A stretch of DNA of 10,550 nucleotides from Candidatus Wallbacteria bacterium (GCA_028711905.1 JAQTRI010000092.1:1-10550); one strand, 5' to 3'; shown: positions 1-6,010, counted from the stretch's first letter. Notes: generated from the sequence alone by a model not told the origin. Made by a program: numbers and translations.

Positions 1-538
1 TGCTGATGCCCATCAGCGGAATGTCCCGCTCTAAAAAGGCCGTGATGTAGTTTTCCCTCCAAAGAACAGACGCGGCATCGTCAGAGGCAATAAACGAGCG
101 CGGGTATCCGCCGCGCAGCCACAGTCTCTTCCATAGGTCGTCGCCGACATCTTCCAGGGTTAATCCGCTGAGTTGGTGATATCCGATCCTGCCGGCCAGA
201 GATTCGGAGCTGTGCCTGATCAGATCCGGTGATGCACTGCCCAGGATCAGGTATCTCCGTTTCGGGTCCGAGTCCACAAGATAACGGAGCAAAGGAAAAA
301 GATCGGGTTTTCTCTGAATCTCATCGATCACCACCAGGCCGGAAAGTCCCTCCAGAACGAGCTGCGGGTTTTCAAACATGCGCATGTCTCTGGGGTTCTC
401 CAGATCGAAGCGCGCCTTGGCCTCGATTTCTGCGGATAGAGTGGTTTTGCCGCATTGGCGCGGCCCCAGAATGGCTGTGACTGGAAAAATGTTCATCAGA
501 TTCCGGATGCTGTCAATTTCCCTGTGCCTGCCGATCAT
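1..538 (-). CDS. AAA ATPase with DUF4143 domain, N-terminal part (runs off left edge)
   Basis: Reading the minus strand from the ATG at 538 gives 179 codons open to the window edge. Visible: Walker A GPRQCGKTT (residues 25-33), Walker B LVVIDEIQ (68-75), a sensor-like GSAS (100-103) and the SLAGR motif (113-117) usual in AAA_14 proteins. The segment from about residue 160 (WRENYITAFLERDIP) is the start of the DUF4143 region; the rest is outside the window. An in-frame TGA lies a short way upstream and no other ATG, GTG or TTG intervenes, so 538 is the only good start. There is no Shine-Dalgarno box, and a -10-like TATACT ends 6 bases before the ATG, so the mRNA may be leaderless. The family is thought to be P-loop ATPases linked to a nuclease-like fold; its cellular role is unknown. 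The family call is firm, the function open. Confidence 0.9.
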   Translation of the reverse strand, partial: MIGRHREIDSIRNLMNIFPVTAILGPRQCGKTTLSAEIEAKARFDLENPRDMRMFENPQLVLEGLSGLVVIDEIQRKPDLFPLLRYLVDSDPKRRYLILGSASPDLIRHSSESLAGRIGYHQLSGLTLEDVGDDLWKRLWLRGGYPRSFIASDDAASVLWRENYITAFLERDIPLMGIS

Positions 539-544
539 AAGAGA

Positions 545-572
545 AGTATACCCAATAAATATGATAATTCAA
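545..572 (-). promoter_or_regulatory. Putative promoter of the left-edge ATPase, possibly leaderless
   Basis: On the minus strand: TTGAAT (567-572), a 16-bp spacer, TATACT (545-550). The expected transcription start falls at about the ATG at 538, which agrees with the missing ribosome binding site. TTGAA also occurs twice in tandem at the -35. Of the promoters in this window it is the only one without a 17-bp spacer. The 100-base gap between this gene and the next (539-641) shows no repeat block. Confidence 0.45.
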
Positions 573-641
573 CTTTCAACTATGATTTTTCACAGTAAAC
601 TACAACTCAACTCAGGCACAAGGAATTCATCCGCTTGACCT

Positions 642-1763
642 TTACAGCAGAAACTCCAGGCAGGTTTCTATGCTGATCAGCTCAACCGTGCTGCCCGGGT
701 AAGAATCCAGAAACTCTTTCGGCGGCTTGTACTTTTTCCCTGTGAATTTCATTTCATATCCATGCAGCACTCCGCCTTCTTCCTCAATGTAATCGATTTC
801 CTTCTGCTGGTGCGTGCGCCAGAAAAAGCAATTTTTCCTGACTCCCAGATTGGAGTTCCGTTTCATCCGCTCAGAGATGACGAAATTCTCGAACAATGCC
901 CCTTTGTCGGAGCGCAGGTTCAAAGCATTGAAATTATTGATCAGCGCGTTCCTGATGCCTGTATCCCAAAAATAGATCTTGCGCAGCTTGCGCAGTTCAT
1001 TGCGCAGGTTTCTCGAAAACGGCGGCAGCCGGAAAATGACAAAGGCCTTTTCCAGTATCGACAGGTAGTTTTCCACTGTCTTCTTGTCGATGCCCACCAT
1101 TGAACCAAGTTCATTGTATGAAACCTCGCTGCCGATCTGCAGAGCTAAGGCCTGCAGCAACCGCAGCACAGCGTCGTGGTTTCTGATGCCCTGATATGCC
1201 ATGACATCCTTGTATAGAGTACTGTCCGCAAGCCTCCCGAGAAGTCCCTTGTCACCAGAGAGCACCACCTCAGGATACATCCCGAAAATCATGCGCGTCT
1301 GCAACAGCCGGGAAAGCTCTAAACGGGACTGTATCTGCAGCAGTTCCTCCATACTGAAAGGATGCAGATGGAATTCAATTGCGCGGCCGGCCAGAGATTC
1401 CTTAATCCTGTCTGAAAGCTCAAACGCCGATGATCCGGTTGCAATGACCTGCACTTCTAAGAGATTGTCGGCAAACAGTTTCAGCGTCAGCCCAATGTTT
1501 TCAACCCTCTGCGCCTCATCGATCACTACCAGCCTGTAACCACGGACCATGGCTGCAAGCTCAGTAGAGGTCCTGCCGCTCAATCCCTGCCGCACATCGA
1601 TTTCGTCACAGTTCAGGTACAGCGTATCAGCTTGTTTTTTCATGATCATGCGGGCCAAGGTGGTTTTACCTGTCTGCCTCGCTCCATAAATAACCAGCAC
1701 TTTTCCCTGGAACAAGCTCTCAGCTGCCTGCTTCTGGATCTTCCTTGCTATATTTCGGTGCAT
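642..1763 (-). CDS. AAA ATPase with DUF4143 and PD-(D/E)XK-like C-terminus
   Basis: This is a complete 373-residue protein. The N-terminal AAA_14 domain has Walker A GARQTGKTT (27-35), Walker B VVIDEAQ (79-85), sensor-like TGSS (109-112) and SLAGR (123-127). A winged-helix-like stretch follows around 210-250 (ELGSMVGIDKKTVENYLSIL), then the family signature KIYFWDTGIRNAL (262-274) and GALFENFVISE (288-298). The C-terminus carries E322-x-D324 and E337-M-K339, laid out like a PD-(D/E)XK nuclease core. The start is supported by AGGGG about 7 bases before the ATG and by a near-consensus promoter. It lies in tandem with the left-edge ATPase but has its own promoter. The family is common in anaerobic bacteria and archaea and has no settled function; nuclease activity is inferred from the motif only. 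Confidence 0.93.
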   Translation of the reverse strand: MHRNIARKIQKQAAESLFQGKVLVIYGARQTGKTTLARMIMKKQADTLYLNCDEIDVRQGLSGRTSTELAAMVRGYRLVVIDEAQRVENIGLTLKLFADNLLEVQVIATGSSAFELSDRIKESLAGRAIEFHLHPFSMEELLQIQSRLELSRLLQTRMIFGMYPEVVLSGDKGLLGRLADSTLYKDVMAYQGIRNHDAVLRLLQALALQIGSEVSYNELGSMVGIDKKTVENYLSILEKAFVIFRLPPFSRNLRNELRKLRKIYFWDTGIRNALINNFNALNLRSDKGALFENFVISERMKRNSNLGVRKNCFFWRTHQQKEIDYIEEEGGVLHGYEMKFTGKKYKPPKEFLDSYPGSTVELISIETCLEFLL

Positions 1764-1829
1764 GTAATCCCCTAATTTATTACATCTTGGTGATTACGCA
1801 AATATAACCTGATTCAGGAACGCTGTCAA
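1764..1829 (-). promoter_or_regulatory. Promoter and RBS-masking inverted repeat of the 642-1763 ATPase
   Basis: On the minus strand: TTGACA (1824-1829), 17-bp spacer, TATATT (1801-1806). Downstream, GTAATCACC (plus 1789-1797) can pair with GGGGATTAC (plus 1764-1772) with one mismatch. The second arm contains the ribosome binding site and ends at the ATG, so the RNA could fold to hide it, or the repeat could be an operator. The heptamer repeat array starts 8 bp beyond the -35 box. Confidence 0.65.
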
Positions 1830-1837
1830 TAAAATAA

Positions 1838-1940
1838 GGTAATCGGTGATGGGTGATGGGAATTTTGAATGGTGAATGATGAATTTTGAATTGAAAGCAG
1901 GGGATTCTGCCATTCAACATTAAAATTCAACATTCAAAAT
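1838..1940. repeat. Heptamers plus long imperfect TTGAAT-rich hairpin
   Basis: Three heptamers (TAATCGG, TGATGGG, TGATGGG at 1840-1860) are followed by an imperfect inverted repeat of about 30-base arms. Its left arm starts ATTTTGAATG at 1862, and its right arm ends CATTCAAAAT at 1940. The arms are AT-rich with repeated TTGAAT. The centre closes with GCAG (1897-1900) and CTGC (1907-1910) around GGGATT. It sits between the divergent promoters of two ATPase genes. It carries no supported gene. Confidence 0.7.
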
Positions 1941-1952
1941 CCCCCCCCTTTT

Positions 1953-1992
1953 CCGCTTTGCCCCTTCTCCGCTTGTCCGCTTTTTCCCAGTT
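1953..1992 (+). repeat. Octamer array CCGCTTNN running into the -35 box
   Basis: Units in strict 8-base phase: CCGCTTTG, CCCCTTCT, CCGCTTGT, CCGCTTTT, TCCCAGTT. The last unit overlaps the first two bases of the -35 TTGATT (1991-1996) of the gene at 2053. The same consensus recurs in other blocks of the window. Confidence 0.75.
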
Positions 1993-2047
1993 GATTTATC
2001 GCGCCTTTTCATGTAATCTGAATATCTATTATTCAATCCGCAAGGAG
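1991..2047 (+). promoter_or_regulatory. Promoter, small palindrome and RBS of the 2053-3237 ATPase
   Basis: TTGATT (1991-1996), 17-bp spacer, TAATCT (2014-2019). Directly after the -10 is an inverted repeat TGAATA (2019-2024) and TATTCA (2030-2035) with a 5-base centre, placed at the expected transcription start as an operator would be. The ribosome binding site is AAGGAG (2042-2047), 5 bases before the ATG. Confidence 0.65.
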
Positions 2048-2052
2048 TACAG

Positions 2053-3237
2053 ATGCTTAAGCGCACTCTGACGGAAAGATTGAAGGCCCTTGCCGGGCAG
2101 TATCCAGCCATTACTTTGACCGGGCCCAGGCAATCCGGCAAGACGACCCTGGTCAGGCTTGCTTTTCCGGAGCTGGCCTATGTTTCGCTGGAACTCCCGG
2201 ACGAGCGGGAGTTCGCGCTCCAGGACCCCAGGGGATTTCTGAACCGCTTCAAAGCCGGTGCAATTTTCGACGAAGTGCAGCGGACTCCAGATCTCTTTTC
2301 CTATATTCAGACTGCTGTAGATGAATTAGACCAGCCCGGACGCTTTATTCTGACCGGATCGCAGAATTTCCTGCTGTTGAAAAACATCTCGCAGACTTTA
2401 GCCGGGAGATGCGCGATCCTGCATCTTTTGCCGTTTCAGGCTGCTGAACTGCACTTCCGGATTCCGGCAGATCCGAAAATGCTCTCAGAGCCTGCAGCAG
2501 CAATCAAAAAACCCCATGACGACCTGATGAATACTTTATTCAAAGGTTTTTTTCCCAGAATCCATGACAAAAAGCTGGAACCAGGGGAATGGCTCTCAGG
2601 ATATTACCAGACCTATGTTGAGCGCGATGTGCGCAGTGTTTTAAACATCGGGGATCTGGAGGCCTTTGACCGCTTTGTCAGGCTTTGCGCAGGGAGAAGC
2701 GGACAGCTTTTGAATCTGTCGGGACTGGCATCAGACTGCGGTATCACCCATACCACGGCCAGGCGCTGGATTTCAGTGCTGGAGGCCGGCTTTGTCATTG
2801 GATTGCTCAGGCCGCATCACAGAAACTTCGGCAAACGGCTGATCAAGTCTCCGAAGCTGTACTTCTTAGACACCGGATTGCTCTGTTTTCTTCTGAAGAT
2901 CCGCTCTCCTGAAGAACTGCTTACTCATTCTTCAAGGGGAGCGATCTTTGAAAGCTTTGTTTACGCGGAACTGATCAAGGGTTTCTACCATGCAGGCCAG
3001 AGTCCGGACCTGTTTTTCTGGCGCGATTCAGCCGGGCATGAAATCGATTTTCTGATTGATTCCGGGACTCTTTACCCGATCGAGGTCAAATCAGGGCAGA
3101 CGCTGGCCGGGGATTTTCTGGATCAGCTTCAATATTTCAGGGGGCTCTCAGGCTGCACAGGAGGCACTTTGATTTACGGGGGGGACGAAGCCATGACCCG
3201 CCAGGGAGTGCAGATCTATCCCTGGTTTACGCTGTAG
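2053..3237 (+). CDS. AAA ATPase with DUF4143 and PD-(D/E)XK-like C-terminus
   Basis: The protein has 394 residues and all landmarks of the canonical family: Walker A GPRQSGKTT (24-32), Walker B AIFDEVQ (70-76), TGSQ (101-104), TLAGR (115-119), a helix-turn-helix-like stretch at about 221-250 (ASDCGITHTTARRWISVLEA), KSPKLYFLDTGLL (265-277), GAIFESFVYAEL (296-307), and a nuclease-like core E330-I-D332 with E344-V-K346. Start choice rests on AAGGAG at correct spacing and a promoter 34 bases upstream. It is a single-gene unit with repeat blocks on both sides; the next block starts about 6 bases after the TAG stop. Cellular role is unknown. The intact Walker and ExK motifs suggest an active enzyme rather than a relic. 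Confidence 0.95.
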   Translation: MLKRTLTERLKALAGQYPAITLTGPRQSGKTTLVRLAFPELAYVSLELPDEREFALQDPRGFLNRFKAGAIFDEVQRTPDLFSYIQTAVDELDQPGRFILTGSQNFLLLKNISQTLAGRCAILHLLPFQAAELHFRIPADPKMLSEPAAAIKKPHDDLMNTLFKGFFPRIHDKKLEPGEWLSGYYQTYVERDVRSVLNIGDLEAFDRFVRLCAGRSGQLLNLSGLASDCGITHTTARRWISVLEAGFVIGLLRPHHRNFGKRLIKSPKLYFLDTGLLCFLLKIRSPEELLTHSSRGAIFESFVYAELIKGFYHAGQSPDLFFWRDSAGHEIDFLIDSGTLYPIEVKSGQTLAGDFLDQLQYFRGLSGCTGGTLIYGGDEAMTRQGVQIYPWFTL

Positions 3238-3242
3238 CAGGC

Positions 3243-3511
3243 GGCAAGGGATTTTTTCTTTCCTGCCCATTACCCATTACCCGTCACCCGTCTCCCGTTA
3301 CCCTAATAGGTAATCAGTAATAGGTAAACGGTAATTGGTTGATAGCCGTGCGAACGAAGTGAGCTACGGATATCAATACCCGAACCCTGAGTGAAATCAG
3401 AAAAAGAGGCTCTAAGCAAGGTGAGGGTATAATAGGTGATTGGTGATAGGTAATAGGTGGGAACAGGATCGGAATTGCGCCACATCTCCCCTTATCCGCT
3501 TTGCCCTCTTG
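3243..3511 (+). repeat. Composite repeat block (heptamers, GNA hairpins, octamers), full-length copy
   Basis: In order: AAGGGATTTTTTCTTTCCTG lead-in; six heptamers CCCATTA, CCCATTA, CCCGTCA, CCCGTCT, CCCGTTA, CCCTAAT (3266-3307); complementary heptamers TAATAGG, TAATCAG, TAATAGG, TAAACGG, TAATTGG, TTGATAG (3304-3345); a hairpin with CCGTGC and GCTACGG arms around GAACGAAGTGA (3352-3362); a larger hairpin closed by ATACCC (3376-3381) and GGGTAT (3425-3430), holding CTGA/TCAG and AGAG/CTCT sub-hairpins; four more heptamers (3430-3457); then octamers CCACATCT, CCCCTTAT, CCGCTTTG, CCCTCTTG (3480-3511) overlapping the next -35 box. The region is noncoding; open frames on the minus strand are by-products of the repeat. 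Other copies lie at 5618-5930, 8107-8285 and 9700-9953. Confidence 0.85.
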
Positions 3512-3551
3512 ACTTGGTTCACCATATGTGGTACACTTAAATTGGAGGTGA
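3509..3551 (+). promoter_or_regulatory. Promoter, candidate operator and RBS of the RHH/RelE toxin-antitoxin operon
   Basis: TTGACT (3509-3514), 17-bp spacer, TACACT (3532-3537). The spacer contains a short palindrome ACCA-TATG-TGGT (3521-3532) centred near the CATATG, a plausible site for autoregulation by the ribbon-helix-helix antitoxin. A strong ribosome binding site GGAGGTGA (3544-3551) precedes two consecutive ATG codons at 3553 and 3556. Confidence 0.7.
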
Positions 3552-3552
3552 A

Positions 3553-3783
3553 ATGATGCCGACAAAAAATCCCAGATTGAATGTGGTGCTCGATTCCATC
3601 CTGTACAGCAGCTTAACCAGGCTGGCAAGTCAGGAAGGCATATCCCTTTCCTTAGCTGCAAGAGACCTGATCAGGGAAGGGCTGGAAATCCACGAGGATC
3701 TTTACTGGCAGGAAGCCGCCCGCAAGAGGGAGGAAACCTTTTCTTCCAAAACCGCGCTCTCCCATGAAGAAGTCTGGAAGTAA
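3553..3783 (+). CDS. Ribbon-helix-helix antitoxin of a RelE/ParE-type pair
   Basis: A 76-residue protein (75 if the second ATG is used; that one has better spacing from GGAGGTGA). Residues 7-14 (PRLNVVLD) look like the DNA-binding beta strand of a ribbon-helix-helix fold, followed by two helices through SLSLAARDLIREGLE (31-45). The charged C-terminal tail with HEEVWK would be the toxin-wrapping segment, as in other RHH antitoxins. Its TAA stop overlaps the toxin ATG by one base (TAATG), the usual coupling of such operons. By family knowledge it neutralises the downstream toxin and represses its own promoter; the palindrome in the promoter fits this. The specific RHH subfamily is not certain. 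Confidence 0.85.
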   Translation: MMPTKNPRLNVVLDSILYSSLTRLASQEGISLSLAARDLIREGLEIHEDLYWQEAARKREETFSSKTALSHEEVWK

Positions 3784-4061
3784 TGCCGTATCGTCTTCAC
3801 TATCATCCGGATGTCAAAAAAAAGGACCTGCCAGGAATTCCTGCCAACATCAAGGAAAGGATCCGTAAAGCCATTGAGGAGCGGCTCTTGCCGGACCCCG
3901 GCAAATACGGTGAGCCCTTGCGAAGGGGATTGCACGGATACCGCAAATTGCGCGTTGGAGATTACAGGGTCATCTACAAGATCCGGGACGAAAACATCCT
4001 CATTCTAAAAATCGGTCACAGAAAAGAAGTCTATCGTCAGGTCGATGTGCGCATTGAATGA
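3783..4061 (+). CDS. RelE/ParE-superfamily toxin
   Basis: A 92-residue protein of the usual size for the family. The central and C-terminal pattern is characteristic: YGEPLRRGLHGYRKLRVGDYRVIY (42-65) and ILKIGHRKEVY (74-84). Candidate active-site residues by analogy with RelE are R54, R57, R62, H79-R80 and Y84. Members either cleave mRNA on the ribosome (RelE) or poison gyrase (ParE); the retained RKLRVGDYRVIY and GHRKEVY segments favour the mRNA-cleaving branch, but this is inference. It is translated by coupling from the antitoxin stop. The 145-bp hairpin element begins about 20 bases after its stop. Confidence 0.9.
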   Translation: MPYRLHYHPDVKKKDLPGIPANIKERIRKAIEERLLPDPGKYGEPLRRGLHGYRKLRVGDYRVIYKIRDENILILKIGHRKEVYRQVDVRIE

Positions 4062-4072
4062 CTTTGTCGTTT

Positions 4073-4235
4073 CAAAATCACCGGGGACTGGCCGTTCCCA
4101 AGTCCTTTGTTATTGATCTTTTGGTCCATAATGTATAATCGGTTTGACCCTTGTTCCTGAGGAAAATTGCAGATAATGCGCTATACATTATGGCCTGAAA
4201 GCTCAATAATCTTTACGGCCTGTCCCCACAAAATC
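4073..4235 (+). repeat. 145-bp long-hairpin element, copy 1, with 7-bp flanking direct repeats
   Basis: The core runs from GGGGAC (4083-4088) to GTCCCC (4222-4227). Arms pair as GGGGACTGGCCGT with ACGGCCTGTCCCC (one T-T mismatch), TTATTGA (4110-4116) with TCAATAA (4203-4209), and CCATAATGTATA (4126-4137) with TATACATTATGG (4182-4193). The apex has TTCC (4154-4157) and GGAA (4161-4164). CAAAATC occurs directly on each side (4073-4079 and 4229-4235), which could be a target-site duplication. A second copy at 9544-9687 is nearly identical in its basal halves and divergent in the middle. It could be a non-autonomous mobile element or a structured RNA; no open frame or transposase is associated. 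Confidence 0.75.
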
Positions 4236-4236
4236 G

Positions 4237-4444
4237 ATAAAGCGTAAAAGCGTTAATGCGGTTATGCGGAAGGATCTTCCCCCCGCTTCCCCGCTTCTCC
4301 CCTTATCCGCTTTGCCGCTTTACCCCTTACCCGCTTTAACCGGCTTAGGTTCTAAGTTATAGGTTCCAGGTTATAGGTTGGGAAGGGATTTCTTCTTTCC
4401 TGCCCATCACCCGTTACCCATTACCTGTTACCTATCACCTACTA
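4237..4444 (+). repeat. Octamer and heptamer arrays between RelE and AbiEii-like loci
   Basis: Reverse-oriented octamers ATAAAGCG, TAAAAGCG, TTAATGCG, GTTATGCG (4237-4268) face a forward array of CCGCTTNN units in strict phase (4283-4346, eight units). These are followed by five heptamers AGGTTCT, AAGTTAT, AGGTTCC, AGGTTAT, AGGTTGG (4347-4381), the lead-in GAAGGGATTTCTTCTTTCCT (4383-4402), and six heptamers CCCATCA, CCCGTTA, CCCATTA, CCTGTTA, CCTATCA, CCTACTA (4403-4444). The last heptamer ends at the base next to the stop codon of the minus-strand gene at 4445. This copy lacks the GNA hairpins. Confidence 0.8.
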
Positions 4445-5080
4445 CTACACTTCAGGGCAAAGGGATTCCTTGATTTTTCTCTCGTGATCCAAAAAATAGC
4501 GTTTCACTTCTTCCCAGCAAGTATGGTTCAGGCTGATCGGATCAGGCGAATTTTCCGCATCGGCAAAGTAAAACAGCGCTTTCAGAACATGGTAGCAATT
4601 GATCCGTCCCGGACCGTATTTTTCAAGAATCATCCGCTTCAGGTCCGTGGGAGCTGTGGTTCTTAAAATCTCGTACAAATCAAAAAAGTCTTTTTTTTCG
4701 GCCCGTTGAGCAATGGCAATCACCTTCATGCAGGCAATGTCTTGTATGCCGGCCACTTTGATGCCCCTGATCTCGGAGTATTCCTCAAGTACGCGATATG
4801 GATAATAAAACAGGGAAATTTTCACCTGATCCACAAAGGCCTGGATGGTTGATTGTTCTTCAGCAGCGATTCTGCCGCCAATAGCGGTTAAGAAGCGGCA
4901 AAAGTAATCGGTGTTGAACTCTTTTTCAGAAAAAAAATCCAGGTCCACACTTTTCCGATGGCCGAGATGCAAGGCTAAGGCCGTGCCCCCGGCCAGATAA
5001 AAAGATTCCACAAAATCTCTTTTCTGAGAAATCTTCCCGAGAATGTCGATCAGTTCAGGATCGATTGATTGTTCAAACAT
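4445..5080 (-). CDS. AbiEii-like nucleotidyltransferase (toxin component)
   Basis: A 211-residue protein with the nucleotidyltransferase signature of the AbiEii/AbiGii toxin family: GGTALALHLGHRKSVDLDFF (31-50), where GG...D46-x-D48 are the expected metal-binding residues; K87 in VKISLF; and DIACMKVIAIAQRAEKKDFFDLYEIL (114-139), the conserved second half of the domain. Characterised relatives transfer nucleotides to tRNA or otherwise block growth and phage replication. Here the target is unknown. The start overlaps the upstream partner gene by 31 bases and has AGGAAGAAG shortly before the ATG, implying coupled translation. The partner is not a classical AbiEi winged-helix antitoxin but a DUF6922-type protein. 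The stop codon TAG directly touches a heptamer array. Confidence 0.88.
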   Translation of the reverse strand: MFEQSIDPELIDILGKISQKRDFVESFYLAGGTALALHLGHRKSVDLDFFSEKEFNTDYFCRFLTAIGGRIAAEEQSTIQAFVDQVKISLFYYPYRVLEEYSEIRGIKVAGIQDIACMKVIAIAQRAEKKDFFDLYEILRTTAPTDLKRMILEKYGPGRINCYHVLKALFYFADAENSPDPISLNHTCWEEVKRYFLDHERKIKESLCPEV

Positions 5081-5349
5081 AAGACTTCTTCCTGAGGGAT
5101 TCCGAAATGCACAGCCCAGAAATTGGCACCCTTACGGTCCAGATTCTTAGAACTTTTCAGCACTGCAATCAGTTGCTCAGCTGTGAATTTTTTCAGCATC
5201 CAGTTGACCTGCTCAGGATTGCCCAGGGTGATGATTCGCTCAATGATAAAATGGGTGTGTCTGCCGATTGATATGGAATCAACAGCCACATCCCAGAAGA
5301 GATTGCATAAAAGCTCCCTCTCTTCGGAGCTGAGCTGGTTTTTCTGCAC
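5050..5349 (-). CDS. DUF6922-type small protein, probable partner/antitoxin of the nucleotidyltransferase
   Basis: A 99-residue protein starting at GTG (5349); an in-frame TGA two codons upstream excludes any earlier start, and AGAGG lies 9 bases before it. Recognisable family features are FWD (18-20), FIIERIITLG (34-43), a WMLKKF segment (50-55) and ANFWAVHFGIPQEE (75-88), which I associate with DUF6922 proteins commonly encoded just upstream of AbiEii-like nucleotidyltransferases. It is the first gene of the two-gene operon and overlaps the toxin by 31 bases. Antitoxin function is inferred from gene order; no classical DNA-binding motif is evident. The family name is from memory and moderately sure. 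Confidence 0.78.
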   Translation of the reverse strand: MQKNQLSSEERELLCNLFWDVAVDSISIGRHTHFIIERIITLGNPEQVNWMLKKFTAEQLIAVLKSSKNLDRKGANFWAVHFGIPQEEVLCLNNQSILN

Positions 5350-5372
5350 TTGTCACGGCCTCTCTTATCCAA

Positions 5373-5431
5373 CAACCGGATTCAGTCTTTACCGGTTGAT
5401 TGATTTTACCAGATTCCAGCATCTGTGTCAG
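5373..5431 (-). promoter_or_regulatory. Promoter and inverted repeat of the DUF6922/AbiEii-like operon
   Basis: On the minus strand: CTGACA (plus 5426-5431), 17-bp spacer, TAAAAT (plus 5403-5408). At the expected transcription start is a perfect inverted repeat CAACCGG (5373-5379) and CCGGTTG (5392-5398) with 12 bases between, a good operator candidate. The repeat block starts about 9 bp beyond the -35. Confidence 0.65.
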
Positions 5432-5437
5432 TATGGA

Positions 5438-5617
5438 TCGAAAGGGATTTTTCCTTTCCTGCCCATTACCCATTACCCGTTACCCATTACCCTTAAAGGT
5501 AATCGGTAAACGGTAATTGGTGATTGGTGGAGACGGAATCGGAATTCCACCGCTTCCCCGCTTCCCCGCTTATCCGCTTTAACCGGCTTAGGTTCTAAGT
5601 TATAGGTTCTAGGTTGG
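5438..5617 (+). repeat. Short composite repeat block without GNA hairpins
   Basis: Lead-in hairpin GAAAGG (5440-5445) and CCTTTC (5453-5458); heptamers CCCATTA, CCCATTA, CCCGTTA, CCCATTA, CCCTTAA (5462-5496); complementary heptamers TAATCGG, TAAACGG, TAATTGG, TGATTGG (5500-5527); a conserved GGAATCGGAATT-like stretch; octamers CCGCTTCC, CCGCTTCC, CCGCTTAT, CCGCTTTA, ACCGGCTT (5550-5589); and heptamers AGGTTCT, AAGTTAT, AGGTTCT, AGGTTGG (5590-5617). The hairpin section found in the other blocks is cleanly absent. No gene is present. Confidence 0.8.
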
Positions 5618-5930
5618 GGAAGGGATTTCTTCTTTCCTGCCCATTACCTGTTACCCGTCACCCGTTACCCTAATAGGTAATCAGTAATAGGTAAACGGTA
5701 ATTGGTTGATAGCCGTGCGAACGAAGTGAGCTACGGATATAGGCAGCCGTGTGAACGCAGTGAATTACGGATGACTATACCCGAACCCTGAGTGAAATCA
5801 GAAAAAGAGGCTCTAAGCAAGGTGAGGGTATAATAGGTGATTGGTGGAAACAGAATTGGAATTGCTCCGCACTGCCGCATATCCGCTTCTCCGCTTCACC
5901 CCTTACCCGCTTCTCCCCTTGTTCGCTTGA
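5618..5930 (+). repeat. Full composite repeat block with an extra GNA hairpin
   Basis: Order: lead-in GGATTTCTTCTTTCCTG; heptamers CCCATTA, CCTGTTA, CCCGTCA, CCCGTTA, CCCTAAT (5640-5674); TAATNGG heptamers; a GNA hairpin with GAACGAAGTGA at 5719-5729; an additional hairpin with CCGTGT and ATTACGG arms around GAACGCAGTGA (5753-5763) that other copies lack; the large ATACCC/GGGTAT hairpin; and eight octamers from CCGCACTG (5867) to TCGCTTGA (5930). The last octamer overlaps the -35 TTGACA (5927-5932) of the next gene. It is otherwise almost identical to the 3243-3511 and 9700-9953 blocks. Confidence 0.85.
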
Positions 5931-6006
5931 CAGCATTGCCATTTCCGGCTATAAATATTACCAGTTATCAATGCAACTGGTAACGATTATTACCGATTTC
6001 AGGAGG
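5927..6006 (+). promoter_or_regulatory. Near-consensus promoter, perfect 9-bp inverted repeat and RBS of the 6011-7315 ATPase
   Basis: TTGACA (5927-5932), 17-bp spacer, TATAAA (5950-5955). Immediately downstream lies a perfect inverted repeat TTACCAGTT (5958-5966) and AACTGGTAA (5975-5983) with an 8-base centre, covering the expected start of transcription. This is the clearest operator candidate in the window; it could also form an RNA hairpin at the 5' end. AGGAGG (6001-6006) is the ribosome binding site. Confidence 0.78.
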
Positions 6007-6010
6007 CCTG

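Noticed and set aside
762..1103. Open frames antisense to or out of frame with the ATPase, Fic and toxin genes
   Set aside because: They overlap well-supported genes over most of their length, show no recognisable domains, and have no ribosome binding sites.
3303..3485. Minus-strand open frames of about 60-115 codons inside the repeat blocks (also at 8125-8529 and 9751-10052), sharing a common peptide
   Set aside because: The shared peptide simply translates the repeated DNA; there is no ribosome binding site, the frames cross hairpins and heptamers with 7-base period, and indels between copies are not multiples of three.
4083..4227. Retron or group II intron RNA
   Set aside because: The long hairpin could suggest one, but no reverse transcriptase lies in the window and diagnostic domains are not recognisable.
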